Assembly (NCBI GenBank): GCA_014728295.1
Contig: WJLW01000007.1
Span: forward strand, 1-64,000
Source of the DNA: Chitinivibrionales bacterium
GTDB lineage: Bacteria > Fibrobacterota > Chitinivibrionia > Chitinivibrionales > WJKA01
Reading direction: 5' to 3'
DNA: 64,000 bases
The position numbers were made by a program, and so were the translations under genes. Numbering within the stretch: the first letter of the stretch is position 1; each line of letters starts with the position of its first letter. This document shows positions 10,301-17,915 of this stretch, piece by piece. The notes beneath the pieces are model-generated. The model saw nothing but the letters and a program-made list of their open reading frames with translations. It was not told the DNA's origin and made no database searches.

Positions 10301-10405
10301 CGCAACGAACTGATCGTTGAAGTATGCAATTCCAGCGAAAATGTGCTGCGCATGAATCGCAGAGCGTCGGGCATAACCGGCGATGTCTATCTTGACGTGT
10401 ACTAA
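7391..10405 (+). CDS. Large glycoside-hydrolase-like protein
   Basis: A 1004-residue protein with no obvious signal peptide. The first part reads HPWALWIWNLDITYEEIEYQ and continues GFGGIAVRPG, then IQVCIADDFSLPASG: the pattern of a TIM-barrel glycosidase in which the barrel start is followed by 'the worker walks toward the substrate' strands, reminiscent of GH106-like and other poorly characterised glycosidases. Two segments near the C-terminus (about 765-850 and 905-1004) look like galactose-binding beta-sandwich domains; the last contains LVLKFARASGQMKVNLNGKDLG, similar to GH2 sugar-binding domains. Start is TTG at 7391 after GGGAG. It stands alone with its own upstream control region. Assignment to a GH family needs a profile search; catalytic acids could not be identified. 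Confidence 0.6.
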   Translation: MKNFKTALSKPAAESHPWALWIWNLDITYEEIEYQLHSIVEKGFGGIAVRPGRDMNPDYLSEDFFNMFGLVLEIAKNEGIQVCIADDFSLPASGVFNLPTSRSTELRSQRLVLRRTEQLDAKASFEMPVDDPHKYQIVAVKVVEGKADLDSAKKISTSSTRGSATFKATGSDWQVLVFEKEYVKDPLGNYVPNVFNSTCVDEYIKNVLEVLRTRFSKLTPSVFAGFINEMPAALPGDFAIPWDDDLVTKYRAKYKKELIKLLPALFLDTDSKNFKVRCHIYAFIEAQMYERFATPLEKYAKKYRLFHWLLTPEASMQESSNLLKDCFAIPGKDFTTVGIQNQEGSDENYPIARALADMNVNEFRRQSITVVGRNNQGNCATVQSLKAEIDQNLLNGPTTILVDGLYFNIDFRNYPKTPMNSFWYSPDWSYMRTLCDYTARMQESMRSLHYQCDVAVLMPTTSILAEYTPSNDDPVHAGMLHLHKVIGELQKQDIHFDIISEETLLSCSIRANGEFGTADRIRKGNYHSLVLPYSRFISKSVFVFLEKLAAKKGNVVFVDNTPAGTLDEGMNASFNARVDKLLKSKSGGVYCVPFKSMGTSIRQSNTNFNITVHGKKCPDIYSSLGSGDGFDLCALHNISETHDYYALVEVDAAKYVYLIDCESGALHEVAEISQDANRSRFNVNISCKQTLMFLTCNTKIASATTTKDKKPDHPLNVFGTKQRTYRLVLRNQWHFDPQSYNILPLAAWNTRIGLSREFGGYSHYYEAYYEVKEIPQTCYLVLTGFKGLSKEHQIDQYLEVTVNGSPVEIVRNDGSITLPGTEGEPPVVDPMLENSVFLRNAHMCDIADVAIKGYNRVSIRTVGIYGDPPVILYPPYVAGIFSIIKGNKGWGLNINKPQVGSDSWAKYGYPYMSGIGRYRQIFEIPSNYSRLVLKFARASGQMKVNLNGKDLGPINWHPLEVDITDACTSKRNELIVEVCNSSENVLRMNRRASGITGDVYLDVY

Positions 10406-10453
10406 TCCGAAGTCCGGAACCGCCGGTTTAGGCCGGCACGGAAGGGGGTATAT

Positions 10454-10750
10454 ATGGCGCTTCCCCGGTTTAAATTCGGCGAAAAGCTCTACATCGGCAA
10501 TGCAGACGGATTAATGAGCCAAGTTGAGCCGCTTTTCGAGGAGCCGGCCGGTCGGATCGTGTTTGACTTTGAGAATGTGCGCCTGTGCGATTCGTACGGA
10601 TTGCGGTTTCTGCTTAACTGCCGCCGCAAAGCCGAGGAGCGGGGGCACCGCCTGATCCTGTACAAAGTGCATCCCGTAATCTTGGAGCTTATTGAGAACG
10701 TCAAGCTGGATCAGTTTTTTACCTTCACCGATACGCTCGATGTAAACTGA
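10454..10750 (+). CDS. STAS-domain protein (anti-sigma factor antagonist-like)
   Basis: A 98-residue single STAS domain. The phosphorylatable serine is in CDSYG (Ser47), in place of the common DSSG. Such proteins bind and release anti-sigma factors or act in stressosome-like relays, depending on phosphorylation by a cognate HPK-like kinase; none is encoded nearby. ATG 10454 follows AAGGGGG. A small hairpin (GCCGG/CCGGC at 10422-10437) sits just before the ribosome site and might affect translation. The gene converges on a second STAS gene with only 17 bases between stops. Confidence 0.85.
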   Translation: MALPRFKFGEKLYIGNADGLMSQVEPLFEEPAGRIVFDFENVRLCDSYGLRFLLNCRRKAEERGHRLILYKVHPVILELIENVKLDQFFTFTDTLDVN

Positions 10751-10767
10751 GCGTCTTCCCGCTACAA

Positions 10768-11106
10768 TCAGAGTGCTTCCTTTGAGGCGGCAATGTCGAG
10801 TACTTTGTCAAGGCTTGTCATGTCAAAGAGCCGGTTCATGTAGGCAGTGGGATTACGGTTGGCATTGAGCAGCAGCAGGCTTTTGCCTTCGTTTTTCATG
10901 AGCTGGCTGTAGTAGACGATAACGCCCAGTCCGTGGCTGTCCATAAATATGACGCGGGTTACATCGATTACAATACGGGAATTGCCGTTTTTAAACAGCG
11001 CATGAATCTCGTGCGAAAGCTCGCGGGCGTCTTTATCCGATACGCGTCCGACAAGCAGCAGCAAAGGGGAGCCCATGAAGCTGATCGTCTCGATATTCAA
11101 AGCCAT
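10768..11106 (-). CDS. STAS-domain protein
   Basis: A 112-residue STAS domain with the serine in MDSHG (Ser57) after the strand RIVIDVTRVIF, where family members are phosphorylated. It begins 15 bases after the end of the HD-GYP gene on the same strand and is probably co-transcribed with it, so the pair may form one signalling unit linking a phosphorylation relay to cyclic-di-nucleotide turnover (inference). It is convergent with another STAS gene. The two STAS proteins are clearly different in sequence, so this is not a recent duplication. Confidence 0.85.
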   Translation of the reverse strand: MALNIETISFMGSPLLLLVGRVSDKDARELSHEIHALFKNGNSRIVIDVTRVIFMDSHGLGVIVYYSQLMKNEGKSLLLLNANRNPTAYMNRLFDMTSLDKVLDIAASKEAL

Positions 11107-11121
11107 GGTCGTTTCTGCGCC

Positions 11122-12501
11122 TCACAGACCGGTCAGCACATCCGCATGCTCGACGGCCTCGGGGCCGTGTGCGCGGGCGATGCGATGCTCATTGTCGTCT
11201 TTCAAGTCTATGACCTTCATGTGCACGGGCGAAAAGATGTTGCCGTCGCGATCGGCTATTACTTTTACCACCGGTTTGCCAAAGGATGATTCATTCGATT
11301 TGATGACTTTGGCCAGGCACATATTGTCAAGCTCGACGATGCTGCCAAGGGGAAAAAGCGAGGCCTGTTGCAGAAAGCTTCTGAGCAATTCCCCGGAGAT
11401 AAATCCCTGCCGCATCAGCTTAATGGAAAAAGCCATGGATTGATACGGTGTTCTGGCGGGGCGATATGAGCGCGGAGAAGAATAGGCGGTAAACACATCG
11501 GCAATCTGTACGATTTTGGCAAAGCGGTGAATCATGCGGCCGCGCCGGTGCTTGGGGTATCCCTTGGCATTTTCACGCTCGTGGCACTGGTAGGCAACAA
11601 AGGGAACGGACCTCGGCAGATTCTTTACTTTTTCGAGCAGGTGCAGACCGATTATCGGGTGTTTTTGTACCTCGTACCATTCGTCGACGGTAAGCCGGGC
11701 ATTTTTGTTGCGGATGTCGGGATGTATGTGCAGCATGCCGATATCGTGCAGCAGGGCTCCCATGCCCGCTTCCGTTACCTGCTGCTCGCTGTATCCGGCC
11801 GCGGCAGCAATCGAAATAGCGATAAGGCAGGTGTTCAAAGAATGGGAGTACAGATAGTCGTCATTTTTTTGCTTGATTGTCGCAAGGTTGTAGAGAACCG
11901 TATAATCGTTTTTGTAAAGATTCACGAATCGCTGCACCACACGCTTAATTTCCTGCCCGTCAAGGCGCTCGGTATTGGCGACGGTATTAAGGATGCTTCG
12001 CGTCTGTGCCAGCGCCCGGTGGTACTCAGCAACCTGCTCATTTTTGTAACTCTGCGTCCGATCCGCCATCTCCGGTGCCTTGGCCTTGCGCTCAAGTGGC
12101 TTGCCGAATGGGCGGTCGGCAATCATGCCCTTCTTGAAATCGCTGTCCAGGAGCCGGGCGCTTTTGCTCTGCATCAATTCATCAAAACCTTTGCGGCCAA
12201 ATTCCCGGCTTAAAACGACGCTTTGGGGCGGAAAGAACGGCTCGCTACGGTTTGCATCGGATTTCTCTATGTCAAGCGACAGCTCTTCTAGCCTTTTGTT
12301 CTGGTTGATCAGTTCGTCGAGTTCTTCCTGCTGTGTCGGCTGATAATAGAGGGTGAATATATTGCGGCGATTAAGTATGGAGACTATCTTCCCGGAAATG
12401 ATAACGCCTTCCGAAATGAGCAGGTCACCCGATTCGGCATAGAGGTCGGTTTTGGTTTTGTGGCCGATTTGCAAATCATTGATATCAATAGATTTCATCA
12501 T
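11122..12501 (-). CDS. HD-GYP domain protein (c-di-GMP phosphodiesterase-like)
   Basis: A 459-residue protein. The N-terminal 60 residues resemble the small domain often found before HD-GYP modules (DUF3391-like, tentative). A charged, probably flexible stretch spans about 60-160. The HD-GYP domain covers about 190-400: His220, His252-Asp253 in LLHDIG, His281, then CHERENAKGYP (His307, GYP 314-316) and Asp335 in IADVF. The second motif normally reads HHExxDGxGYP; here the first His is Cys and DG is replaced, but the metal-binding His and GYP remain, so activity is likely though not certain. Expected to hydrolyse c-di-GMP to pGpG or GMP. It is followed by a STAS gene and has a promoter-like sequence upstream at 12547-12576. 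Confidence 0.88.
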   Translation of the reverse strand: MMKSIDINDLQIGHKTKTDLYAESGDLLISEGVIISGKIVSILNRRNIFTLYYQPTQQEELDELINQNKRLEELSLDIEKSDANRSEPFFPPQSVVLSREFGRKGFDELMQSKSARLLDSDFKKGMIADRPFGKPLERKAKAPEMADRTQSYKNEQVAEYHRALAQTRSILNTVANTERLDGQEIKRVVQRFVNLYKNDYTVLYNLATIKQKNDDYLYSHSLNTCLIAISIAAAAGYSEQQVTEAGMGALLHDIGMLHIHPDIRNKNARLTVDEWYEVQKHPIIGLHLLEKVKNLPRSVPFVAYQCHERENAKGYPKHRRGRMIHRFAKIVQIADVFTAYSSPRSYRPARTPYQSMAFSIKLMRQGFISGELLRSFLQQASLFPLGSIVELDNMCLAKVIKSNESSFGKPVVKVIADRDGNIFSPVHMKVIDLKDDNEHRIARAHGPEAVEHADVLTGL

Positions 12502-12546
12502 TTCAGCAGCCCCCGTCCGTCAGAATGTTTGCTGGTGTGAAGAATA

Positions 12547-12576
12547 ATTATATCGCTATTGACGGGGAGTGTGCAA
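12547..12576 (-). promoter_or_regulatory. Sigma-70-like promoter for the HD-GYP gene
   Basis: On the minus strand TTGCAC is followed after 18 bases by TATAAT, about 45 bases before the HD-GYP start codon. The match is good for the -10 box and fair for the -35 box; assignment rests on sequence only. Confidence 0.5.
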
Positions 12577-12596
12577 TGCTGAAAGCTCTATTCGGC

Positions 12597-13160
12597 TTAG
12601 AATCTGAACGTCAAGCCGATATTGAGCCAGCTTATGCCGCGACCTGCTTCGGCGAATGCCGCCAGATACTCATTGAAATACCACCGGAAACCGGCATAGG
12701 TACCCCAGAGCGGAAACGGATCAAACGTGCCGCCATAGCCATCGTAGCGGGGATCTCCGCTGCTTTTTGTTCTGACGCTGGATGCATTCCATCCGGCGAC
12801 GATACCGAGGTAGGGGTCCATGCGATCTTTACTGGTAAAGTCCGGAATAACCGGTAGATTCAGTGGATGGAAGGCTGCCCGTGCCCCAAATGAATAGTAG
12901 GTTGCGACCCACTCCCAATCATAGCTTTTGTAGCGTGACCATGATAAACCGAAAACTGCTCCGCCGGATACAAATTTGTGAAAGCCGTATTCGTATGAAA
13001 ATGCAAACGGTGGAAGGTAAAAATCACCACCGATGCCCGGCAGACCGAAACCGATACCAACTTGCGGCAAATGATTCCCTTGCTCGAACGATTCGGCCTG
13101 AACTGCTGCAAGTACTGAACTCACCATGATAATCAGTGCGGTGTAGTTTAAGGCTTTCAT
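12597..13160 (-). CDS. Small outer-membrane beta-barrel-like protein
   Basis: A 187-residue protein starting at ATG 13160 after an excellent ribosome site (GGGAGGAATT). Residues 1-22 form a signal peptide (cleavage probably after VQAES). The mature part is rich in Gly, Tyr, Phe and Trp with alternating residues and ends GISWLNIGLTFRF, i.e. a terminal Phe on an amphipathic strand, typical of outer-membrane barrels. About eight strands would fit this length. No family name is supportable. It is monocistronic or the first gene of a short run ahead of the HD-GYP gene, from which it is separated by 95 bases containing that gene's likely promoter. Confidence 0.65.
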   Translation of the reverse strand: MKALNYTALIIMVSSVLAAVQAESFEQGNHLPQVGIGFGLPGIGGDFYLPPFAFSYEYGFHKFVSGGAVFGLSWSRYKSYDWEWVATYYSFGARAAFHPLNLPVIPDFTSKDRMDPYLGIVAGWNASSVRTKSSGDPRYDGYGGTFDPFPLWGTYAGFRWYFNEYLAAFAEAGRGISWLNIGLTFRF

Positions 13161-13305
13161 AATTCCTCCCTGCGACGAAACAAGTATCTGTGGATGAAAA
13201 GAAATAAAAATACAACCTGATTTTGCGGTTGGGTAGGGGGGGGTATCAGCCCGAGTGTACAAGCTCGTGCGTGATTACCTGGTGGCAATCAGCGGCATGG
13301 CGGGG

Positions 13306-13509
13306 TTACTTAGTCCCGACGGCACGTTGCGGCCGGTGAGCGTAAATCCCTCGAATATGCATTGCGAATAAGGCGCCGAGTGGAACGGTACCCAGATTGA
13401 GCGTCGTCGCCGGCAGACACGGGTTTTGCGCCGCATGCCCGGCATCCGGCACCTCGAAAATCGTTTGTCCAGACAGACGTTTCGTCAAGAACCGTCTGTT
13501 TCGCCTCAT
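13306..13509 (-). pseudogene. Nitroreductase-like C-terminal remnant
   Basis: The 361 bases between the barrel protein and the LacI-type gene hold no intact gene. On the minus strand, 13366-13446 encodes DAGHAAQNPCLPATTLNLG followed by TVPLGALF, which resembles the C-terminal helix region of SagB/nitroreductase-family proteins (typically GHAAQNLxLxAxALGLGxVxxGAF). There is no N-terminal part upstream, no ribosome site, and the frame ends soon after. I read this as a decayed gene fragment. A 7-bp inverted repeat (ACAGACG/CGTCTGT, 13473-13499) lies at its edge. The match is from memory of the family pattern and is short. Confidence 0.35.
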
Positions 13510-13521
13510 GCTTTCCAGGAT

Positions 13522-14562
13522 TCAACCAACATGCGGCGATGGCAACGCTTTCAAAGCCGGCTCCAATACCACATGGCTCTCCCTGGCGCTGAAGCCGTCG
13601 GCGTTTTCTATTATGTCAAGCACCAGTTCCGCCGCTTTTGTTCCCATTTCCTGCGACGGCTGTTCGATGCAGATCATACCCGTGTTGAGAAATTCCGGAT
13701 CTTTGCCGAACTTGGCTATCTTAAAATCTTTGTTGATCGCAAAGCCTAGATTGGTGAGGATCGTCAGTGCCTTGAAGGAGATCCCGTTGGTAGCAATGAG
13801 AAATGCGTCGGGGCGATCGTCATGGCTCATGATATCTTTCAGAGCATCTTCCAGATCGGAGGCATGTGAGTCAATTTTTTTGAGATTGATTACATGATGC
13901 TTGATCAGGGGCAATGAGTTGTCGACAAGCGCTTTGGCATATCCCTTAAACCGGTTTTTCAACGATGAGCTCGAAAGATCAAAGCTGATATAGCCAACGC
14001 ACCGGGCGCCGCTTTTGAGAAGATGATTGGTCGCCTGATGCGCCGCTTTTTCATCATTCTGAACAACGTAGTGCGCACGTGCTCCCGGCAGGTAGCGATC
14101 GATAAAGACTACCGGTACCTTATCCTTCACCAGAGATTCGATATGATCGTAGCGATACTCTTCACCTTCGAAAGGAGAATTACATGCAATGACAAATCCA
14201 TCAACGCCTTTATATTTCAAAACGTCCAGCAGGTTTACTTCCGATTGCTTATCGAATTTGCTGGAGCACAACGTCATGGTATAATTGGAGCTCGACAGGA
14301 CCTTTTCGATACCTTCGATCATTTCGCTGGTAGAGCTTTCCTTGATGTTCGGAAATACTACGCCAATGCTGTTGGTCTTTTTGGCATTCAGCGATTTGGC
14401 GAAGAAGTTAGGTCGGAAATTCAGCTCTTTGATCCGCTTGAGGATCTTTTCCTGCGTTTCGCGGCTGATGCGGTACCTGTCGCCGTCGCCTTTGAGTACC
14501 AATGATACGGTTGTCCGGGATACTCCCAGGTCATCCGCTACATCTTTCATGGTCAAATTCAT
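13522..14562 (-). CDS. LacI-family transcriptional regulator
   Basis: A 346-residue regulator. Start is ATG 14562 after AAGGGGAT; it puts the helix-turn-helix at the extreme N-terminus (MKDVADDLGVSRTTVSLVLKG, residues 4-24), as in LacI/PurR proteins, followed by the hinge-helix region FFAKSLNAKKTNSIGVVFPN. Residues about 60-340 form the periplasmic-binding-protein-like effector domain, expected to bind a sugar or purine. It is transcribed divergently from the tandem-GntR regulator, with a 165-base AT-rich space between. The target could be the glycosidase-like gene at 7.4 kb, whose upstream region has a LacI-style palindrome, but no gene of obvious sugar use is adjacent. Confidence 0.93.
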   Translation of the reverse strand: MNLTMKDVADDLGVSRTTVSLVLKGDGDRYRISRETQEKILKRIKELNFRPNFFAKSLNAKKTNSIGVVFPNIKESSTSEMIEGIEKVLSSSNYTMTLCSSKFDKQSEVNLLDVLKYKGVDGFVIACNSPFEGEEYRYDHIESLVKDKVPVVFIDRYLPGARAHYVVQNDEKAAHQATNHLLKSGARCVGYISFDLSSSSLKNRFKGYAKALVDNSLPLIKHHVINLKKIDSHASDLEDALKDIMSHDDRPDAFLIATNGISFKALTILTNLGFAINKDFKIAKFGKDPEFLNTGMICIEQPSQEMGTKAAELVLDIIENADGFSARESHVVLEPALKALPSPHVG

Positions 14563-14727
14563 GATTATCCCCTTTTCATTGAATCCGGTGAAACTCCGTG
14601 CATGGGTCACAATTTCGTTACTACCATAATTTAGCAGGCAATTTGACAAAAATCTTCTATTAAATTTTCAATTAAATTATCTTATAATTGTAAGAGTAGA
14701 AGTTATGGCTTCCGGGAGTAATAATGT
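14563..14727. promoter_or_regulatory. AT-rich divergent control region of two regulators
   Basis: This space separates the LacI-type gene (minus) and the tandem-GntR gene (plus). A TATAAT at 14683-14688 could serve as -10 for the plus gene, with only a weak -35 (TTAAAT) 17 bases upstream. A TTGACA at 14643-14648 has no good partner on the plus strand. Autoregulation of one or both regulators here would be usual. Confidence 0.35.
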
Positions 14728-16329
14728 ATGCGCAGCAAGCCTGCAACTAATCATGCATGCCAATACCTTGCCGCAGGCATTTTAAGCGGTGATTTCAAGA
14801 TCGGTGGTAGATTACCGGCAATTGAACGGCTGGCCGCAAAAGCGCATGTTTCCGTGCATTCAATGTGGCAGGCTGTAAAGCAATTGCGGGATGACGGAGT
14901 GCTGAACGGCAGTCAGGGTAAACCTACTGTGGTTGCCGAGAACTGCATTGAGGCCTGCAAGAGCATTGCCGACAGCGGCCGGATTCATGGCGAGTCGTCA
15001 GCAGCGCGGCGGGGATCTGTCGGGCTTATCTGGGAAGGTGCTGTGGGCCGGATCAAGCAGGATATTCTTAATGGAATCTATCCGGCCGGATCGACGTTGC
15101 CTTATTTCAAGCAATTGCAGTACGCCTACGGTATTTCGTATCCGACGTTGAGAAAGGCGTTGAACGAACTTGTTGACGAGCAGTATCTGAGGATTGTCAA
15201 TAAACGCTATGAAGTTCCTTCCTATCGAACACCACACGCCAGTGCCGGCATTGTCGTGTGCGGTTTTGGCGGCAGTTGGCAGGAGGATAAAGGTAAAATC
15301 AGGCTCGGCCAGAACGGACATGAGCTTTTTCGCCTTCTTGAGGCTGAATGCTCACGTTCGGGAATCCTGCTGCACGCACTTTCATTTACTTTTCAGGATA
15401 ACGGCGTGGATGTGTGGGAGCATTACACGGCACACAAGACGCAATTCATCGCTAATGATTCTGTTCTCGGCTACATTTATCTGGCAAACAGCTATGAAGA
15501 AAGCATTGACGAACGGATATTGAGAATATTTGCCCATATCAGAAAACCGATTGCCATCCTCGATGATATCGGCGGCTGGTCGCTTCCGCCATGGCTTAAG
15601 TCCAACCCGTATGTACAAATGTTTACCGTTACGATATCCAGGCTTGCAGCCGATCGTGTCGGCCGCTACCTGATTAATCTGGGACATCACCACTGCGCCT
15701 TCTTTTCTCCGTTTCATCAGATGCAATGGAGCAAAATCAGACTTGAGGGCCTGGTTGACGTCTACGCGTCGGCCGGGCATGCTAATGCCGTCAAGAGCTA
15801 TACCTTTGATAATGCGCGGCGCAGAAAATATCATAATCTGACCAAGGACCCGGCGCCCCTCTTCAATTACTATACGCGCTGGAAAACAAGTGTGTCGCCA
15901 GAGCTCTACAAAGATCTTGACAAAATTATGAACACCATACAGACCAAAGCAATGCGAACCGGAGAAATCCGCTACCTTCTTTCGCTGGTGCTGGAGATGG
16001 CCTGTGCCGAAAAAGAAATAACCGCCTGGGTTGCGGTAAACGATCTGACTGCCACTCTGATTATGGATTTCTCCCGGGAACACGACATTCGCATTCCGGA
16101 GGATATTTCACTGGTATCGTTTGATGATACCTCGGAGGCGATGTTGAACGGGTTGACTTCGTATAACTTTAATATTACCGGCCTCATGCACCAGATGCTC
16201 AATCATATTTCCCGCCACGGCGCGGTTAACAAAAACCGTCGTCGGACAACCATTGCCGTTGGTGGATCGATTGTCGAACGGCGAACTGTTGCACCCTGTC
16301 CATCGAGAGGCTGGAAGTTCCATGCATGA
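14728..16329 (+). CDS. Transcriptional regulator with two GntR helices and a LacI-type sensor domain
   Basis: A 533-residue regulator with an uncommon order. Residues about 8-70 form a GntR winged helix (ILSGDFKIGGRLPAIERLAA, then VSVHSMWQAVKQLRDDGVL). Residues about 103-165 form a second one (RIKQDILNGIYPAGSTLP, then ISYPTLRKALNELVDEQYL). From about 172 to 515 the pattern is a LacI/PBP-type ligand domain: RVGRYLINLGHHHCAFFSPF and AWVAVNDLTATLIMDFSREH then IPEDISLVSFDD. GntR headpieces joined to LacI-type sensors are known (AraR-like); two headpieces in one chain could bind a bipartite operator as a monomer. ATG 14728 has GGGAG ten bases upstream. The next gene overlaps its end by eight bases. 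Confidence 0.85.
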   Translation: MRSKPATNHACQYLAAGILSGDFKIGGRLPAIERLAAKAHVSVHSMWQAVKQLRDDGVLNGSQGKPTVVAENCIEACKSIADSGRIHGESSAARRGSVGLIWEGAVGRIKQDILNGIYPAGSTLPYFKQLQYAYGISYPTLRKALNELVDEQYLRIVNKRYEVPSYRTPHASAGIVVCGFGGSWQEDKGKIRLGQNGHELFRLLEAECSRSGILLHALSFTFQDNGVDVWEHYTAHKTQFIANDSVLGYIYLANSYEESIDERILRIFAHIRKPIAILDDIGGWSLPPWLKSNPYVQMFTVTISRLAADRVGRYLINLGHHHCAFFSPFHQMQWSKIRLEGLVDVYASAGHANAVKSYTFDNARRRKYHNLTKDPAPLFNYYTRWKTSVSPELYKDLDKIMNTIQTKAMRTGEIRYLLSLVLEMACAEKEITAWVAVNDLTATLIMDFSREHDIRIPEDISLVSFDDTSEAMLNGLTSYNFNITGLMHQMLNHISRHGAVNKNRRRTTIAVGGSIVERRTVAPCPSRGWKFHA

Positions 16330-16891
16330 AAGAATCCTTGTTCAGGTGCAAAGGGTAGTTTCCAACTACCGGCAGCTTGCTGCGTATTGCGATTCTTTCT
16401 TCGCACAAGTTAAAAATACGCTGGCTGATCAAATTGCATGTATCGAGGGGTGTGCACACTGCTGCGAGCTGCAAACGGTCTGCGCACTTGAGGCGGTTGT
16501 GCTCCTGAGCAGAAGTGATTTGGCGCCGGCGGTACGCGCGGATCACCATGCGTGCGCTCTGCTACAGGAGTCCCGGTGTTGCTGCTACAGCGCACGGCCG
16601 ATTATCTGTCGAACCCATGGCCTGCCGTTGAAACGCGCCGGTGAGCATGGCGTTCGGGAAGTGCATCATTGCGCGCTGTGTTTTTACGGAAGCGAAGCGA
16701 ACAGCCTTCCCGACAGTCTCGTTCTTGACGACGATCTCATTACTCTCAACCTGATGCGTCTGAACATGGCCTTGTGTATGCTGCTGGAGCGCCCCGGCCT
16801 GGCGGCAGAGCGATTTTACGTTGCGGCGCTGGCCGGACATGAAGCACCGGATGTACTGATAGAATGTGCGCAAGCGTATCCCCCGGACTGA
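16322..16891 (+). CDS. YkgJ-family cysteine-cluster protein
   Basis: A 189-residue cysteine-rich protein of the 'zinc- or iron-chelating' YkgJ/CxxCxxCC family. The N-terminal metal motif appears as EGCAHCC, followed by the family's SARPIICRTHGLPL motif (RPxxCRxxG) preceded by CCC, and a later CALCF. A metal-binding fold is confident; the biochemical role of this family is not established. The ATG at 16322 overlaps the end of the regulator gene by eight bases (ATGCATGA), which implies translational coupling. Whether it modifies that regulator or another protein cannot be told. Confidence 0.75.
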   Translation: MHERILVQVQRVVSNYRQLAAYCDSFFAQVKNTLADQIACIEGCAHCCELQTVCALEAVVLLSRSDLAPAVRADHHACALLQESRCCCYSARPIICRTHGLPLKRAGEHGVREVHHCALCFYGSEANSLPDSLVLDDDLITLNLMRLNMALCMLLERPGLAAERFYVAALAGHEAPDVLIECAQAYPPD

Positions 16892-16963
16892 GTTCCCGCT
16901 TCTGCTAAGATCATTATTTCTTCACTGTGTAAAGAAAATTTTGGGAGCGGCGCTTTTTTTGTA

Positions 16964-16992
16964 TTGACCTCGTTTGAATTCATTTATACAAT
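16964..16992 (+). promoter_or_regulatory. Sigma-70-like promoter
   Basis: TTGACC, a 17-base spacer and TACAAT lie 55 bases ahead of the ATG at 17048, with consensus spacing. It should drive the secreted protein gene at 17048. Confidence 0.6.
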
Positions 16993-17047
16993 GTAGTGGT
17001 TTTGCGATGTGAATTTGTTTACTCTCACCCTGTCACGAGGAGGGCTT

Positions 17048-17821
17048 ATGCGTCTCATTTCTTCACTCTTATTGGTAGCGCTTTTGTGGGTAACCGCAGT
17101 TGCGCAGGACGGCATTTACGGTTCGTTTATCGTCGGGCAGAAGTTTATCGATCTGGGTCCGCTGAACGACGTGCTCAAAGAGCACTGGGATTATTCCGGC
17201 AAAGAATTCAGCAACAATCGCTGGACTTTCGGCGGTGAAGGTCATCTGGTGATTGCCAAAAGGTTGATTCTGGGGGGCCGCGCCTTCGGCATATTCGATC
17301 ATCGCAAGTTCGATACCGGTGGTGGTGCAATTGATCCTGCCGCTATCGATAATTTGAAAGACATTAAACTAACAGCGGGAATGGGAATTGCCAATGTTGG
17401 ATTTAATCTGCTGCCGGTAAACAAAACGGGACTGCGACTCTATCCGGCGATTGGCGCGGGTGTGCAATCATTCATATTTCAGGCCGTCTCCGAAATCAAT
17501 GAATCGCAAAAAAACTTCGAAGATGTACTTGTCAACAATAGCGATGAAATGATTACGCTTGGAAAGATTGGTTTTGTCACCGATGTTTCGGCCGGACTTG
17601 ACTGGTATAAACCATTTAAAAATTTCTTTACGATATTACCGGGTCTGGATTTGGGGATTATGCTGCACGCCGAAATCGGCTATTCTTTCCTGCCGGTTAA
17701 ACTGAAATGGCGGCGCGATGTTGATCCCGGCGGCGCAGGGCAGGTTGAAGGCGGGCCGGATTTGCAATTCAGCGGGATGTATTTCAATGCAGGCCTCGGA
17801 CTGGGATTAAGTCCTAATTAA
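17048..17821 (+). CDS. Secreted beta-barrel-like protein of unknown function
   Basis: A 257-residue protein. ATG 17048 follows GAGGAGG at ideal distance; an upstream in-frame ATG at 17009 lacks a site. Residues 1-20 are a signal peptide (MRLISSLLLVALLWVTAVAQ). The mature part has many alternating Gly/aromatic strands (WTFGGEGHLVIAKRLILGGR, GMGIANVGFNLLPV, GLRLYPAIGAGVQSFIF), suggesting an outer-membrane or periplasmic beta-rich protein. It ends in MYFNAGLGLGLSPN without a terminal aromatic residue. No family recognised. It stands alone between a good promoter and a hairpin at 17854-17884. Confidence 0.65.
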   Translation: MRLISSLLLVALLWVTAVAQDGIYGSFIVGQKFIDLGPLNDVLKEHWDYSGKEFSNNRWTFGGEGHLVIAKRLILGGRAFGIFDHRKFDTGGGAIDPAAIDNLKDIKLTAGMGIANVGFNLLPVNKTGLRLYPAIGAGVQSFIFQAVSEINESQKNFEDVLVNNSDEMITLGKIGFVTDVSAGLDWYKPFKNFFTILPGLDLGIMLHAEIGYSFLPVKLKWRRDVDPGGAGQVEGGPDLQFSGMYFNAGLGLGLSPN

Positions 17822-17853
17822 AAGCGGAGTTATCTGAGTAATCATGCAAAAAC

Positions 17854-17884
17854 GGACCGTCGCACTCCTCCTCTGCGGCGGTCC
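17854..17884. terminator. Possible hairpin between convergent genes
   Basis: GGACCGTCGC and GCGGCGGTCC form a 10-bp stem with one wobble and an 11-base loop, between two genes that converge. There is no good T-run on either side, so a classical rho-independent terminator is not assured. Confidence 0.35.
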
Positions 17885-17915
17885 TGCATTGCCGGCGGCA
17901 TTCCGTCCGAAACGC

